From assembly GCF_020497125.1 (NCBI RefSeq), contig NC_059073.1, forward strand, positions 12,111,225 to 12,175,224: a DNA stretch of 64,000 nt. Reading direction: 5' to 3'. Source of the DNA: Mauremys mutica (taxonomy: Eukaryota; Chordata; Testudines; Geoemydidae). A model generated the notes under the pieces. That model saw nothing but the letters and a program-made list of their open reading frames with translations. It was not told the origin of the DNA and did no database searches. Of this stretch, positions 46,670-56,669 are shown piece by piece. Made by a program: the position numbers and the translations under genes. Positions within the stretch are counted from its first letter, which is position 1, and each line of letters starts with the position of its first letter.

Positions 46670-47027
46670 TAAGGCTGTCGATTAACTCACGTGATTAACT
46701 AGAAAAAAGTAATCGCGATTAATCGCATTGTTAAACACTAGAATACCCATTGATATTTATTAAATATTTTTGGATTTTTTTCTACATTTTCAAATATATT
46801 GATTTCTATAACATAGAATACAAAGTGTACCGTGCTCACTTTATATTATTATTTTTTATTACAAATATTTGCACTGGAAAAATGATGAACAAAAGAAATA
46901 GTATTTTTCAATTCCCCTCCTACAAGTACTGCCGTGCAACCTCTTTATCGTGAAAGTGCAACTTACAAAGGTAGATTTTTGAGTTACATAACTGCACTCA
47001 AAAACAAAACAATGTAAAACTTGAGAG

Positions 47028-47260
47028 CAGCGGTTCTCAAACTTCGTTGCACCGTGACCCCCCTTCTGACAACAAAAATTACTACACGACCCCAGGATGG
47101 GGGACCAAAGCCTGAGCCTGCCCCAGTCCTGCCACCCCACGCAGGGAGGCCCAAAGCCAAATCCCCAGGCCCCAGCAAGTCTAACGCCTGCCCTGGCAAT
47201 CCCATTAAAATGGGTTTGGGACCCACTTTGGAGTCCCGACCCACAATTTGAGAACCACTG
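47028..47260. mobile_element. hAT MITE nested in the fold-back hAT copy 1
   Basis: Begins CAGCGGTTCTCAAACTT and ends, reverse complement, CAGTGGTTCTCAAATTG. Flanks CTTGAGAG (47020-47027) and CTTTAGAG (47261-47268) match at 7 of 8. The related copy at 60.4 kb has a single uninterrupted CTTTAGAG at the equivalent place, which is a true empty site. Related to 56441-56669. Confidence 0.95.
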
Positions 47261-47302
47261 CTTTAGAGCCTGCAAGTCCACTCTGTCCTACTTCTTGTTC
47301 AG

Positions 47303-47503
47303 TCAATCGCTCGGACAAACAAGTTTGTTTACATTTACAGGAGATACTGCTGCCTGCTTATTTACAATGTCACCTGAAAGTGAGAACAGGTGTTCGCATA
47401 GCACTTTTGTAGCTGGCATTGCAAGGTATTTACGTGCCAGATATGCTAAACATTCATATGTCCCTTTGTGCTTCAGCCACCATTCTAGAGGACATACTTC
47501 CAT
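47303..47503 (-). pseudogene. hAT transposase C-terminal fragment, left arm
   Basis: Reads YECLAYLARKYLAMPATK and CEHLFSLSGDIVNKQAAVSP, the hAT C-terminal dimerisation domain with its conserved LA.KYL..PAT....E..FS..G.I pattern. It is in reverse orientation compared with the copy in the right arm of the same element. Confidence 0.85.
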
Positions 47504-47632
47504 GCTGCTGATACCCCTTTAAAAAAAAGTGTTAATTAAATTTGTGACTGAACTCCTGGGGGGGAGAATTGTATGTCTCCTGTTCTGTTTTACCTGCATT
47601 CTGCCATATATTTCATGTTATAGCAGTCTCAG

Positions 47633-48182
47633 ATGATGATCCAGCACGTTTGTTTTAAGAACACTTTCACAGCAGATTTGACAAAATGCAAAGAAGGTAC
47701 CAATGTGAGATTTCTAAAAATAGCAACAGCACTCGATCCAAGATTTAAAAATCTGAAGTGCCATCCAAAATCTGAGAGGGATGAAGTGTGGAGCATGCTT
47801 TCAGAAGTCTTAAAAGAGCAACACTCAGATGCAGAAATTACAGAATCCGAACCACCAAAAATGAAAATCAACCTTCTGCTAGTGGCATCTGACTCAGATG
47901 ATGAAAATGAACATGCATCGGTCCGCACTGCTTTGAATGGTTATCGAGCAGAACCTTCATCAGCATGGATGCATGTCCTCTGGAATGATGGTTAAAGCAT
48001 GAAGGGACATATGAATCTTTAGCACATCTGACATGTAAGTATCTTGCAGTGCAGGCTACAATAGTGCCATGCAAATACCTATTCTCACTTTCAGGTGACA
48101 TTGTAAACAAGAAGAGGGCAGCATTATCTTCTGCAAATGTAACCAAATTTGTTTGTCTGAGTGATTGGCTGAACAAGAAGTA
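47633..48182 (+). pseudogene. hAT transposase C-terminal region, central part and right arm
   Basis: The frame at 47633-47995 includes KNTFTADLTKCK, LKIATALDPRFKNLKC and ERDEVWSMLSEV, the region that precedes the dimerisation domain in Ac/ZBED-type hAT transposases (ALDPRFK is the hallmark). After a stop or frameshift near 47995, ESLAHL, KYLAVQAT and FSLSGDIVNKKRAAL complete the dimerisation domain to the stop at 48180-48182. The N-terminal BED finger and most of the catalytic domain are missing. Confidence 0.85.
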
Positions 48183-48563
48183 GGACTTAGTGGACTTGTA
48201 GACTCTAAAGTTTTACATTGTTTTATTTTTAATGCAGTTTTTTTGTACATAATTCTACATTTGTAAGTTCAACTTTCGTGATAAACAGATTGCACTACAG
48301 TACTTGTATTAAGTGGATTGAAAAATACTATTTCTTTTGTTTTTTACAATGCAAATATTTGTAATAAAAATAAATATAAAGTGAGCACTGTAGACTTTGT
48401 ATTCTGTGTTGTAACTGAAATCAATATATTTGAAAATGTAGAAAACATCCAAAATATTTAAATAAATAGTATTCTATTATTCTATTACAGCACAATTAAT
48501 CACGATTACCTTTTTTTATCATGTGATTAATCACAATTTTTTTTTAATTCTTTGACAGCCCTA

Positions 48564-49068
48564 CAAAATATAGAATGCGTCACAAATCTGTAAGCAGGTG
48601 ACATTTGCACCCTGCTCAGCTGAAAGGACATTCACACTGGATATGATCCAAAATTATCTCCATCTTGGGTTTTGTCTTTGTTAATATAGTTTTGTTGTTA
48701 CTATTTAAATTAATCAGCCTGAGCTTTCACCCCAAGCTTGCTTGTTTCTACGGCATTCCCAGGATGGCCTCTCCATCTCTGCCCCTCATATCCTTTGGCA
48801 CAGACACTCCCTGTATTGCACTCCTAGATTGAAATTAATTGGACACATCTGCAAAAATACCACTGCAGGATTCAAGCACCTGACATCAAAATAACTCAAC
48901 AGCAGAGTCCAAAAAAGATAGTGGCTTCAGTCCCGGAGAGGTGGTATTTTTGGATCAGACTTTTAAACAAATCCTTGACCACTTAAGGTTATTAAAAGAT
49001 CTCAGGGCATGTGATTGCTCCTCTGTCTCTTCTTCACTATTGTGTAATATTGCTGGCTCTCTTAGATA
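48564..49068. other. Intergenic, no recognised feature
   Basis: No feature was supported. The stretch ends at the TA dinucleotide target of the next MITE. Confidence 0.45.
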
Positions 49069-49884
49069 CACCTCTACCCCGATATAAGGTGACCTGATAT
49101 AATGCGGGTTCGCATACAACGCCGTAAAGCTCGGACATGCTGCTCTGAGCAGCGTGTTAAGGGCCAGGCCGGGGCCGTGGGGTTGGATAAGGGGCAGAGA
49201 GTCTTGGGGGCAGTCAGGGGCTTCCCCCCCCCCCGGGGTCTAGGAGGCAGGAGCTGTGGGGGGGCAATTCTGGGGCCCCCGCAGTCCCAGGGTGGCTGTG
49301 TTGCTGGGGGAGGGGGCTTGAGGGAAGGGATCCCCCCTCGCACTCACCGACAGCGGCAGAAGGGGAGCAGCCCGGCCCCAGTCCACTCCACTCCGCCAGC
49401 TCCCAGCCACGGTGCTCCGCTTCCCACTGCCGGTGAGTGCGGAGGGCGTCCTTTCGCCAACCTCCCCGCACTCATTGGCGGTGGGAAGCGGAGCAGCCCG
49501 GCCCCAGCCCGCTCCAGTCCGCCAGCTCCCAGCCACGGCGCTCCGCTTCCCGCCGCCAGTGAGTGCAGGATCTTTCCCCCAACCCCACCCCTCGCAGCGA
49601 CACGGCTGGGGCCGGGGCAAGGAAAGGGGAGTGGGCTGGGGCCGCGTCGCTCCACTTCCCACCGCAGGTGAGTGGATAGGGGTCGAAGCTGTCAGGGGAC
49701 AGGGAGCAGGGGGGTTGGGTGGGGGGTGGGGTCCGGGGGGTGATTAGGAACAGGGGTCTCTGGAGGGGGCGGTCTGGGAACAAGGAACAGGGGGGGCAAA
49801 GCAAGTTCAATATAATGCAGTCTCACCTATAAAGCGGTGAGATTTTTTGTCTCCCGAGGACCGCGTTATAGCGGGGTGGAGGTG
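49069..49884. mobile_element. TA-flanked GC-rich MITE (Tc1/mariner-Tigger-like), 816 bp
   Basis: Terminal repeats CACCTCTACCCCGATATAA and, from the right, CACCTCCACCCCGCTATAA; TA lies directly outside both ends (49067-49068 and 49885-49886). The GC-rich interior has a duplicated unit of about 117 bases containing an inverted repeat (49469-49494 with 49540-49565). It yields large overlapping frames on both strands, up to 189 codons, that are not genes. Confidence 0.8.
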
Positions 49885-49984
49885 TACTTCCAATCTTTGC
49901 CACCACCCCAGGAGGTAGGGAAGTGCTATTATAGGCAACTGAGAGGCAGAAAGACTAAGTATCTTATTGCCTCATTGTTCCCTT

Positions 49985-50245
49985 GGACTCCCATCTGTTA
50001 TCTCTTGTTTTATACTTAGATTGTACGTTCTTCGAGGCAGGGACTGTATTTGTTCTGTGGCTGTGCAGCACCTAGCACAATGGGGTCCTGGCCCATGACT
50101 GGGGCTCCTCGTGTTATGATAAGACGAATAATAAAGTGACTTGCCCAAGGTCATGCAAGAAGCCTGTAGCAGAGCAAGGAGTTACACTGATGTCTCCAAG
50201 TCGCAAGCTAGCACCCGCAGGCATTGGACCGTCCTATCTTTGATC
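49985..50245 (+). repeat. Ancient dispersed repeat tails
   Basis: TTAGATTGTACGTTCTTCGAGG, GCAGCACCTAGCACAATGGG and CATGACTGGGGCTCC form one tail; from 50130, GACTTGCCCAAGGTCATGC resembles the 3' part of core-SINEs. Confidence 0.55.
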
Positions 50246-50952
50246 CCAGAGGTAGCTGCATTTCCCTGGTGAGTAAATGACCCCTATGCATACATTCTGT
50301 AAAGGGCTTCAGAGATGAGTCTAAACCAAAACCCCTGAGCTTTGGGATAGCTCAGAACTTGACCAGAATCCAAACTTTCTGGGTCAGGCCCCTCTCTGAT
50401 TGATATTATTTAGACTCTGAAATGCCATTCTGCCAGCATTGCTCTGAAAATATTACAGTGCATGCACCCAGCATGCCAACACCGGTGAATTTCTCATTGG
50501 CGCTGCCCAGTCCCAACATGTGTAGTGGGAATCTGTTGATAGGTTCTTGACAGAAATTATGTCCTGTTTATCTGGCAACTTTCCTTTATGCCTACTACAC
50601 ACCCAGGAAGCCTTTGCTCTTCTAACCCCTTGGCCTGCTGGTATATACAGAGGAGCCTATGGTATAAATTTGGTAATTATGTTTCATCCTATGACAAACA
50701 CTGTGTAAAGCAAACAAATCCATGTTGTCATCATTAAAGCAAACTATTGGAGGTTGAAGATGGTACATATCTATGCAATCTAAACAGCTGCACCGATGCG
50801 ACTGCTATATCTGGGAATCATCAGCATAGCCATACAAAGCTCATGTAGCTGAGAAGCCTTCTGCAAGCCACCCTAGTGTATATTAACCCCTACAGCTTTA
50901 AAACAAGGCAGGCTGGTTTGCAGCCCCTGTAACTTGCTGGATTTTTTTCCTC
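50246..50952. other. Intergenic, no recognised feature
   Basis: Nothing recognised. Confidence 0.4.
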
Positions 50953-51800
50953 CATAGATTTTAAGGCCAGAAGGGACCATTATGGTCATCTAGTCTGACT
51001 TTCTGCATAACCTAGGCCATAGAACCTCACCCAGTGATTCCTGCATCAAGCCTGTAACTCCTGGTTGAGCGACAGCATGTCTCAGAGGAAGACAGCCAGT
51101 CAAAGACATGAAGTGACTGGAGAGCTTGTTGTATTCCTGGCTAAGTGGTTGCAATGGTTAACTAACCTCCCTGCTCAAAAAAATTGCACCTTATTTCCAG
51201 TTTGAATGTGTCTAGTTTCAAACTCTAGCCAGTGGATTGTGTGCCTTTGTCTGCTAGAATTAAAAAATCCCTGGTATCAGATATTTTCTCCCTGTGTGAG
51301 GACTTGTAAGCCATAATCTTAGCCTTCCCTTTGATAAGCTAAATACATTGAATTTGAGTCTTAAGGTAGGTTTTCCAGACCTCAGATCGTTCTTGTGGCT
51401 CTTTTCTGACCCCGCCTCAATTTTTCAATGTCCTCGGACCCCTTTTGAAGTGTAGACACTAGAACTGGACCAGAATTCCAGTGTTGGGCTCACCAATGCA
51501 GTACAGAGAGGCAACCCCAGCCCCTGCTCTCTATGCCTCTGTTTATACGGCCCAGGGTTGCACTGGCTCTTACACCAGAACACTGCACTGGGAGCTTGTG
51601 TTCAGGATCTTTATGTCCCACGACCCCTCAGAGTCCTTTGCAGAGTCACTGCTTCCCAGGATACAGTCCCCATCCTGTCAGCGGGACTGACACTCTTTGG
51701 TCCTAGATACATGACCTTGCAATTGGCTTTATTAGAAAGCTTGTTACCTTGTTGCCCAGCTATTCCTGTTAACATCAGTCAAAGTCCTGGAGCTACGTCC
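50953..51800 (-). mobile_element. CR1 LINE copy, diverged
   Basis: 3' end with TTAAGGCCAGAAGGGACC, ATTATGGTCATCTAGTCTGA; further in, TTTCTGACCCCGCCTCAATT, TCAATGTCCTCGGACCCC, AGAACTGGACCAGAATTCC and TTACCTTGTTGCCCAGC, the order of a CR1-type element read backwards. The coding frame is destroyed. The upstream limit is approximate. Confidence 0.75.
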
Positions 51801-52024
51801 CTCTCTTCCCCTTTTGAACAATGTATGGCACCGGGGAGTGGAGAAGATTTTTTTTTTCTGACTCCGACTTCTCTCATTCTTTAAAGTGACCAAGAGTATA
51901 ACTGTTGTCCTGTAGATCAATATTACACAGATCAGAAACAATCTGGGCCTGCAATACATTAGGAGTAAGGAACATCTGCAGATTGAGTGAGGGAGAGTCT
52001 GGTGTCTCTGCATAGACCCTTTAG

Positions 52025-52120
52025 TCAATAGCAACAAAGAGTCCTGTGGCACTTTATAGACTAACAGATGTATTGGAGCATAAGCTTTCGTGCATGAATA
52101 CCCACCTGCGTCTGACAAAG
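52025..52120 (-). mobile_element. Retroelement 3' end, hammerhead-like family, diverged subfamily
   Basis: Minus strand reads GTGGGTATTCATGCACGAAA, AGCTTATGCTCC, CTGTTAGTCTATAAAGTGCC, ACAGGACTCTTTGTTGCTAT. The GAAA and AGC-TTAT-GCT parts are kept, but the CTGATGA box has decayed and stem II is partly mispaired. No remaining 5' part. Confidence 0.65.
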
Positions 52121-52246
52121 AGTGAGCGTGTGTACATCTACCCAAGCTGGGAATCCCATATCCCAGCTGCTGTGTAGACGTACTCTTAGAGTGACTCTTG
52201 TTACTAGGAGACATAGGATGAATGAAACTGATAGGTGAATTTGAGC

Positions 52247-52853
52247 TGTGCGATGAGGTGTGCCAGGCTTTTTGAGGCCCCCTGCTGGAGGCCTCGCAGT
52301 CCTACCACACCCCACCACAGAAAAGGAGCAGCAAAGGTGGGTCCTCCCAGCCTGCCTAGAAGGGCTGCAAGGAAGCAGCCAATCAGAGTGCAACAGGCCC
52401 AGTTAAAAGGAGCTGGGAGGCCTGAGCAGGTCAGTTGCTGACTGGGACCAGAAGGGTGAGGAAGGAGGAAAATTGCAATCTTCAGCCCCAAGGGAATGGT
52501 GAAGCGGAAGGGGCTACATGGGAAGTAGCCCAGGGAACAGCAGCAGCAATTTCAGGAAGCAGCACATGGCTGCTATTTGTAGGGACCCGGAGTAGTGGGT
52601 GAGCTTGGCTCCGAGCCAGAGGCAGGGCTGTAGATGGTAACAGGGGCACAGGGACAGGCCCTGTTGGACCTTTCTACCCCGGAAGGGGTTCCTTCATGTG
52701 TTTAGACCATGTGTGACTCAGCCAGAGGCCTGAGCCACCGATGACCCGCCTCACAAGGGCAATAGCCGTCGGGAGGCACCGTGAGTAGAGAGAGTGCAGG
52801 TTCGCATCCAGCTGACAGGAGGCACTCACCAGTGATGAGTGCGCCCCGACACA
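52247..52853 (+). mobile_element. LTR-like element, about 0.6 kb
   Basis: Starts TGTGCGATGAGGTGTGCC and ends GTGCGCCCCGACACA. It shares the opening TGTGG/TGCG...GGTG theme and a gene-promoter-like ATCAGAGTGCAACAGGCCC plus TTAAAAGGAG stretch with the insertion at 44.2 kb. A clear target duplication is lacking (AGCT on both sides only). Confidence 0.4.
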
Positions 52854-52985
52854 AGCTGGGTATCAGAAGGAACTTCCTAGCACTGGGATCCTCTAGTCTG
52901 GGGAATAGTGTCCCTCACTGGAAACCTTTAATATCTAGGATGAAGAAACCACTGGAGATCTTTAGAGGCTGATCCTTGGGTTCCA
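52854..52985 (+). mobile_element. Possible CR1 fragment
   Basis: TATCAGAAGGAACTTCCTAG, GTCTGGGGAATAGTGTCCC and AACCACTGGAGATCTTTAG suggest a diverged CR1 C-terminal coding/3' region. Tentative. Confidence 0.45.
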
Positions 52986-54270
52986 GAGGGTGGCCAGGAT
53001 GAGTCAGTTCAGTTTTTCTATCTGCACAAAGAAAATTTACACATCAGTGTGTCCAGGGAAGAGGGTTACTTGTAAGTTTTTCTCTATGGAAATTGAAGAA
53101 GAATACCTAGCTCTTATGCAACACTTTTCTCAAAGCGTTATCCTAGAGAGGAAGAAATTGAGGTCTAGAGAGGTGAATTGACTTGACCAAGGTTATCCAG
53201 CAGCAGAACCCAGGTTTCCTGACTCCCCAGATGGAGTGCCAAGCACTAGGTCACACTTCCATGATGCTTCAGCCTGAGGTACTGGGTCAGCAAGGCAGCA
53301 CCTGATACAGTTTGTGCCACATACCAGATGATATTTTCAGCACCCTAGAGACAGCTCTAGGGCTGCCTGTGTCAACCTCTCATTCTTTTCTTGTAGGTCA
53401 CCAATGCCAGGCTGGGTTACACAATTTCCCATTTGTGGTGTTGCCAGAGGGTAGCCAGGATCATTCCCAACTCTCTCCAACTCCTTCTTTTAAACGCCCC
53501 CGTGACTCCTGAAGTGACACTATTCACGGTTTCTGAACTGGCGTTCCTCTGCTACCATCCCCGCAAAACAATCTGGGCTTAAAAATTAGCCTGGAGCAGT
53601 AACACAAATCTAAACAGTGTTAAAATCATTTAAACAATTTACGGGAAAGGAAGAACAAAGTCGTACACAGTACAACTGATCTCTGCCCTCTACGGCATCA
53701 CAGGCCTCAGCTGCATCCATTACAGCCCAAGCAACTGTGAGCATTCTACACTGCCCTCTAGCCTGAACTATTGTGAACCTCCATTTCCCAAGGGCCAAAC
53801 TGGTTGCAAGTTATTCTGCGTGGCTTACAATGGGCATCCCTGAATGGACATGGAGGTTTGCCTGGGCCCAGCACAGCTTGGTCATACTGGTATCAGTCGC
53901 CAACTCCTGGCGGACTGGTAGGGTTATGCTTGCTGTCGCTCAGGAACCAAGACCATATGCTATGGAGAATTGATGGCAATAGGGCTGCTCTAGATTTACC
54001 CAGGTATAACTGAGATCAGAATATGGCCCCTCCCCTGGATTTATCATGGTGTAACTGAGACCACATGGGTTGAGTCTCTAATCCCTTGCATCATGGGTGA
54101 CCATTTAACACCTGTGCAGTGTGTGGCAAACCCAGAACTCTCTGCTTATAGCAGTGGTGATGTTTTACATGCACTTGGCACTCACTCTACGTGGGTGTGA
54201 ATGACAATCAGGAAAAGGCCGGCCCGGGGGGTAGGCACTGGCATGGGACCAGGAAATCCAAGGTCAGTGC
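52986..54270. other. Intergenic, ancient repeat tail only
   Basis: Around 53150-53250, TTGACTTGACCAAGGTTATCC and AACCCAGGTTTCCTGACTCC are a core-SINE-type tail. Nothing else recognised. Confidence 0.45.
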
Positions 54271-54440
54271 TCCACTCCGCCACAGACTTCTGGTGTGGCC
54301 GTGACTAAATCACTTAGGCACGCTGTGCCTCAGTTTTCCCAGCTGCAAAATGGGGATAATAGTACTCACAAGGAGGTGGAGAGGATAAATCCAATGAGTC
54401 ATGTAGGGTGCTGAGATATTATGCTAATGGAAGGTCAATG
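54271..54440 (+). repeat. Ancient core-SINE (MIR-like)
   Basis: CTCCGCCACAGACTTCTGG, CGTGACTAAATCACTTAGG, TGTGCCTCAGTTTTCCCAGC and AAAATGGGGATAATAGTAC are the central and 3' words of MIR. Confidence 0.75.
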
Positions 54441-54694
54441 CGTCTGATTCCCAATGGAAGGTAGCTACATGAGGTAACTGAAGGCAGGAGCTGACACTGT
54501 CTCTAGCTGTAGGTCAGAATCTGGCCCCTTGTTCCCTACAGGAAGGAGCACAGAAAAGCCATGCCTCTATCTAGGTTCTATCCCAAAGCGTCCCATGAGG
54601 TGTCTGCTTTCTTCAGGAGGCAGCTGGTGGTTACAGACTTAAGCCAGCTGGGCATGAAGAGTATTTACAAAGCTTATCAGAAGCAAGGGAAGGG

Positions 54695-54880
54695 GAGAGG
54701 GATAGCTCAGTGGTTTGAGCATTGGCCTGCTAAACCCAGGGTTGTAAGTTCAATCCTTGAGGAGGCCACCTCAGGATCTGGAGCAAAAAACCAGTCCTGC
54801 TAATGAAGGCAGGGGGCTGGACTCAATGACCTTTCAAGGTCCCTTCCAGTTCTAGGAGATTGGTATATCTCCAGTTATTA
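54695..54880 (+). mobile_element. tRNA-derived SINE, GGTATATCTCC-tail subfamily
   Basis: GGGATAGCTCAGTGGTTTGA and GGTTGTAAGTTCAATCC boxes are intact. The tail runs from CCAGTCCTGCTAATGAAGG to GGTATATCTCCAGTTATTA, as in the SINE at 43.1 kb. Confidence 0.92.
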
Positions 54881-55681
54881 CCTAAGGCACAAGTGTTTGC
54901 TGCCTTTAAAAGAAAACAATAATCCCACTCTAGCAAACACCCTCCCTAGAGCAATTTCCATCACAAGGCACAATTTGTCTTCCGCAAAAGGCTGAAATCT
55001 GTTTTTAATGACCCTCCAGGGAACCCTCTCCACTCAACCACTGGAGCATACACTCACAGAAAACTGTCTGCCTAAGAGCAAATGGAGACGATGAAGCTTG
55101 CATAAAGAAAGCATAAGTACTTCTATCAGCTGTTTCTAGACGGAGGGCCCAATCCTGCCAGGTGCTGGGCACCCCTTGAGTGCAGTGGGAGCGGAGAAAG
55201 CTCAGCGCCTTACGGAAACAGGCCCTTGCTGTTTTATGGTGTCCCATCACGGAAGGCACTTTCCTTTCCATGCGCTAGCAGGCTCTGTTTGCAGCGCGCC
55301 GCAGCTGTTTCAAACTGAACCCGAGTGAAGCGCTGTCTACCCAGCTTGTCAGCCCAGACACATTTCTTCCCGCGATGTCGGGGCAATTGGCAGGACTGTG
55401 TGAGTCAGAAATAGCTCAAACAATTGCCGTTCTATGTCTCGGCTCTCACAGTCAGTCAAAACTAAGCTAAATTGAGTTATCTGTGCTGCTAGTGCATCAG
55501 CCTGTCAGCTCTGTGACCCTAGGGCCGACTTCCCCAGGCCAGGAATGGGTCCAGTTCCAAAGAGTACAGGGGCACCCAGCTTACACCAGGTCTGGATTTG
55601 GACCCAAGCTTCCGGTCATGCCTTGGATCACAAGCCGAAAAGGTGCATGCCTTGTATGGCCTCAGACTTCCCACAGTTTAG
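54881..55681. other. Intergenic, no recognised feature
   Basis: No gene, RNA or repeat supported. Ends at the CAGTTTAG flanking the next element. Confidence 0.45.
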
Positions 55682-56293
55682 TAGGGTTGCTAACTTTCTA
55701 CTCACACAAAACCGCCCCCTGCCCTGCCCCTCCTCCAAGGCCCTGGCCATGCCCCGCCCCTTATCTGAAGCCCCACCCCCCCTCACTCCTTCCCCCTCCC
55801 TCTGTCGCTCGCTCTCCCCACCCTCACTCACTCGCTTATTTTCACCGGGCTGGCTCAGGGGGCTGCGGTGTGGGCTCCGGGGTGGGGTCAGAAATGCATT
55901 CAGAGTGCAGGAGAGGACTCTAGGCTGAGGCAGTGGGTTGGGATGCACAGGGGGTGAGGGCTCCGGATGGGGGTGCAGGCTCTGGGGTGGGGCTGGGGAT
56001 GAGGGGTTTGGGGTGCAGGAGGGGGGTCCAGGCTGGGACCAAGGGGTTCGGAGGGTGGGAGGGAGATCAGGGCTGGGGCAGGGGGTTGGGACCCAGGAGG
56101 GGGCCAGAGGTGCAGGCTCCAGGCTGCGCTTACCTCAAGCAGCTCCCGGAAGCAGCGGCATGTCCCCACTCCGGCTCCTATGCGGCTCCGCCAACTGGAC
56201 AGTCAATGGCCCAGTCAGCGGTGCTGACCGGAGCTGCCAGGAGCTCATTCTGACCGGGTGTCCAGATCAAAAAACAGACACCTGGTCACCCTA
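55682..56293. mobile_element. hAT element, 612 bp, GC-rich, non-autonomous
   Basis: Ends TAGGGTTGC and, in reverse complement, TAGGGTGAC. Flanks CAGTTTAG (55674-55681) and CAGCTTAG (56294-56301) match at 7 of 8. The interior is a run of GGGGTGCAGG-like repeats producing open frames on both strands (up to 146 codons) that are not genes. Confidence 0.82.
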
Positions 56294-56440
56294 CAGCTTA
56301 GCATGACTGGCAGCCTGTGCTCAGCGGCTCGGTGTGGGGGTAAGCTGTGCCTATCCAGATCCATGCTGTGGTACATTGGCGGAACTGAGTAGAGCTTCAC
56401 GGGGAGCGTAGCTAGATATGGCTTTGTTTCCAGTGTAGCT

Positions 56441-56669
56441 CAGAGGTTCTCAAACTGTTTTTTGCTGGGACCCCCTTTGAAAATATTTCAAGCTGTGATG
56501 ACCCACCGCCTCCCATACCATGCTGCCCTTACTTCTGCGCTGCTGCTGGCAGTGGCACTGCCTTCAGAGCTGAGCACCTTGCCAGCAGAGGCTGCTCTCA
56601 ACCCACCCTGCCCTACAATAGTCTTGTGACCCCCTTTTGGGTCAGGACCCCCCAGTTTGAGACACACTG
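56441..56669. mobile_element. hAT MITE, 229 bp
   Basis: Begins CAGAGGTTCTCAAACTG and ends, reverse complement, CAGTGTGTCTCAAACTG. It has the length and termini of the MITE nested at 47028-47260. Flanking 8-mers no longer match. Confidence 0.7.

Larger units (their letters stand above)
46670..48563. mobile_element. Fold-back hAT transposon, copy 1 (1894 bp)
   Basis: Ends are TAAGGCTGTC and, in reverse complement, TAGGGCTGTC; flanking 8-mers AGAAATAG and CAAAATAT match at 5 of 8. The left arm (46670 to about 47512, less a nested MITE) and right arm (about 47958-48563) are inverted copies of one another of about 600 bases. Each arm runs from the transposase C-terminus through a shared 3' UTR (ATTTGTAATAAAAATAAATA-type words) to the end. 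The central part (about 47513-47957) codes in the plus direction for more transposase. Both termini are thus the same 3' end of the parent element. Confidence 0.85.

Noticed and set aside
49102..49671. 189-codon frame and several overlapping frames on both strands
   Set aside because: All lie inside the GC-rich TA-flanked MITE; stop codons are rare there for compositional reasons.
55545..56306. Glycine-rich protein frames of 106 to 127 codons
   Set aside because: They come from GGGGTGCAGG-like repeats inside a non-autonomous hAT element.
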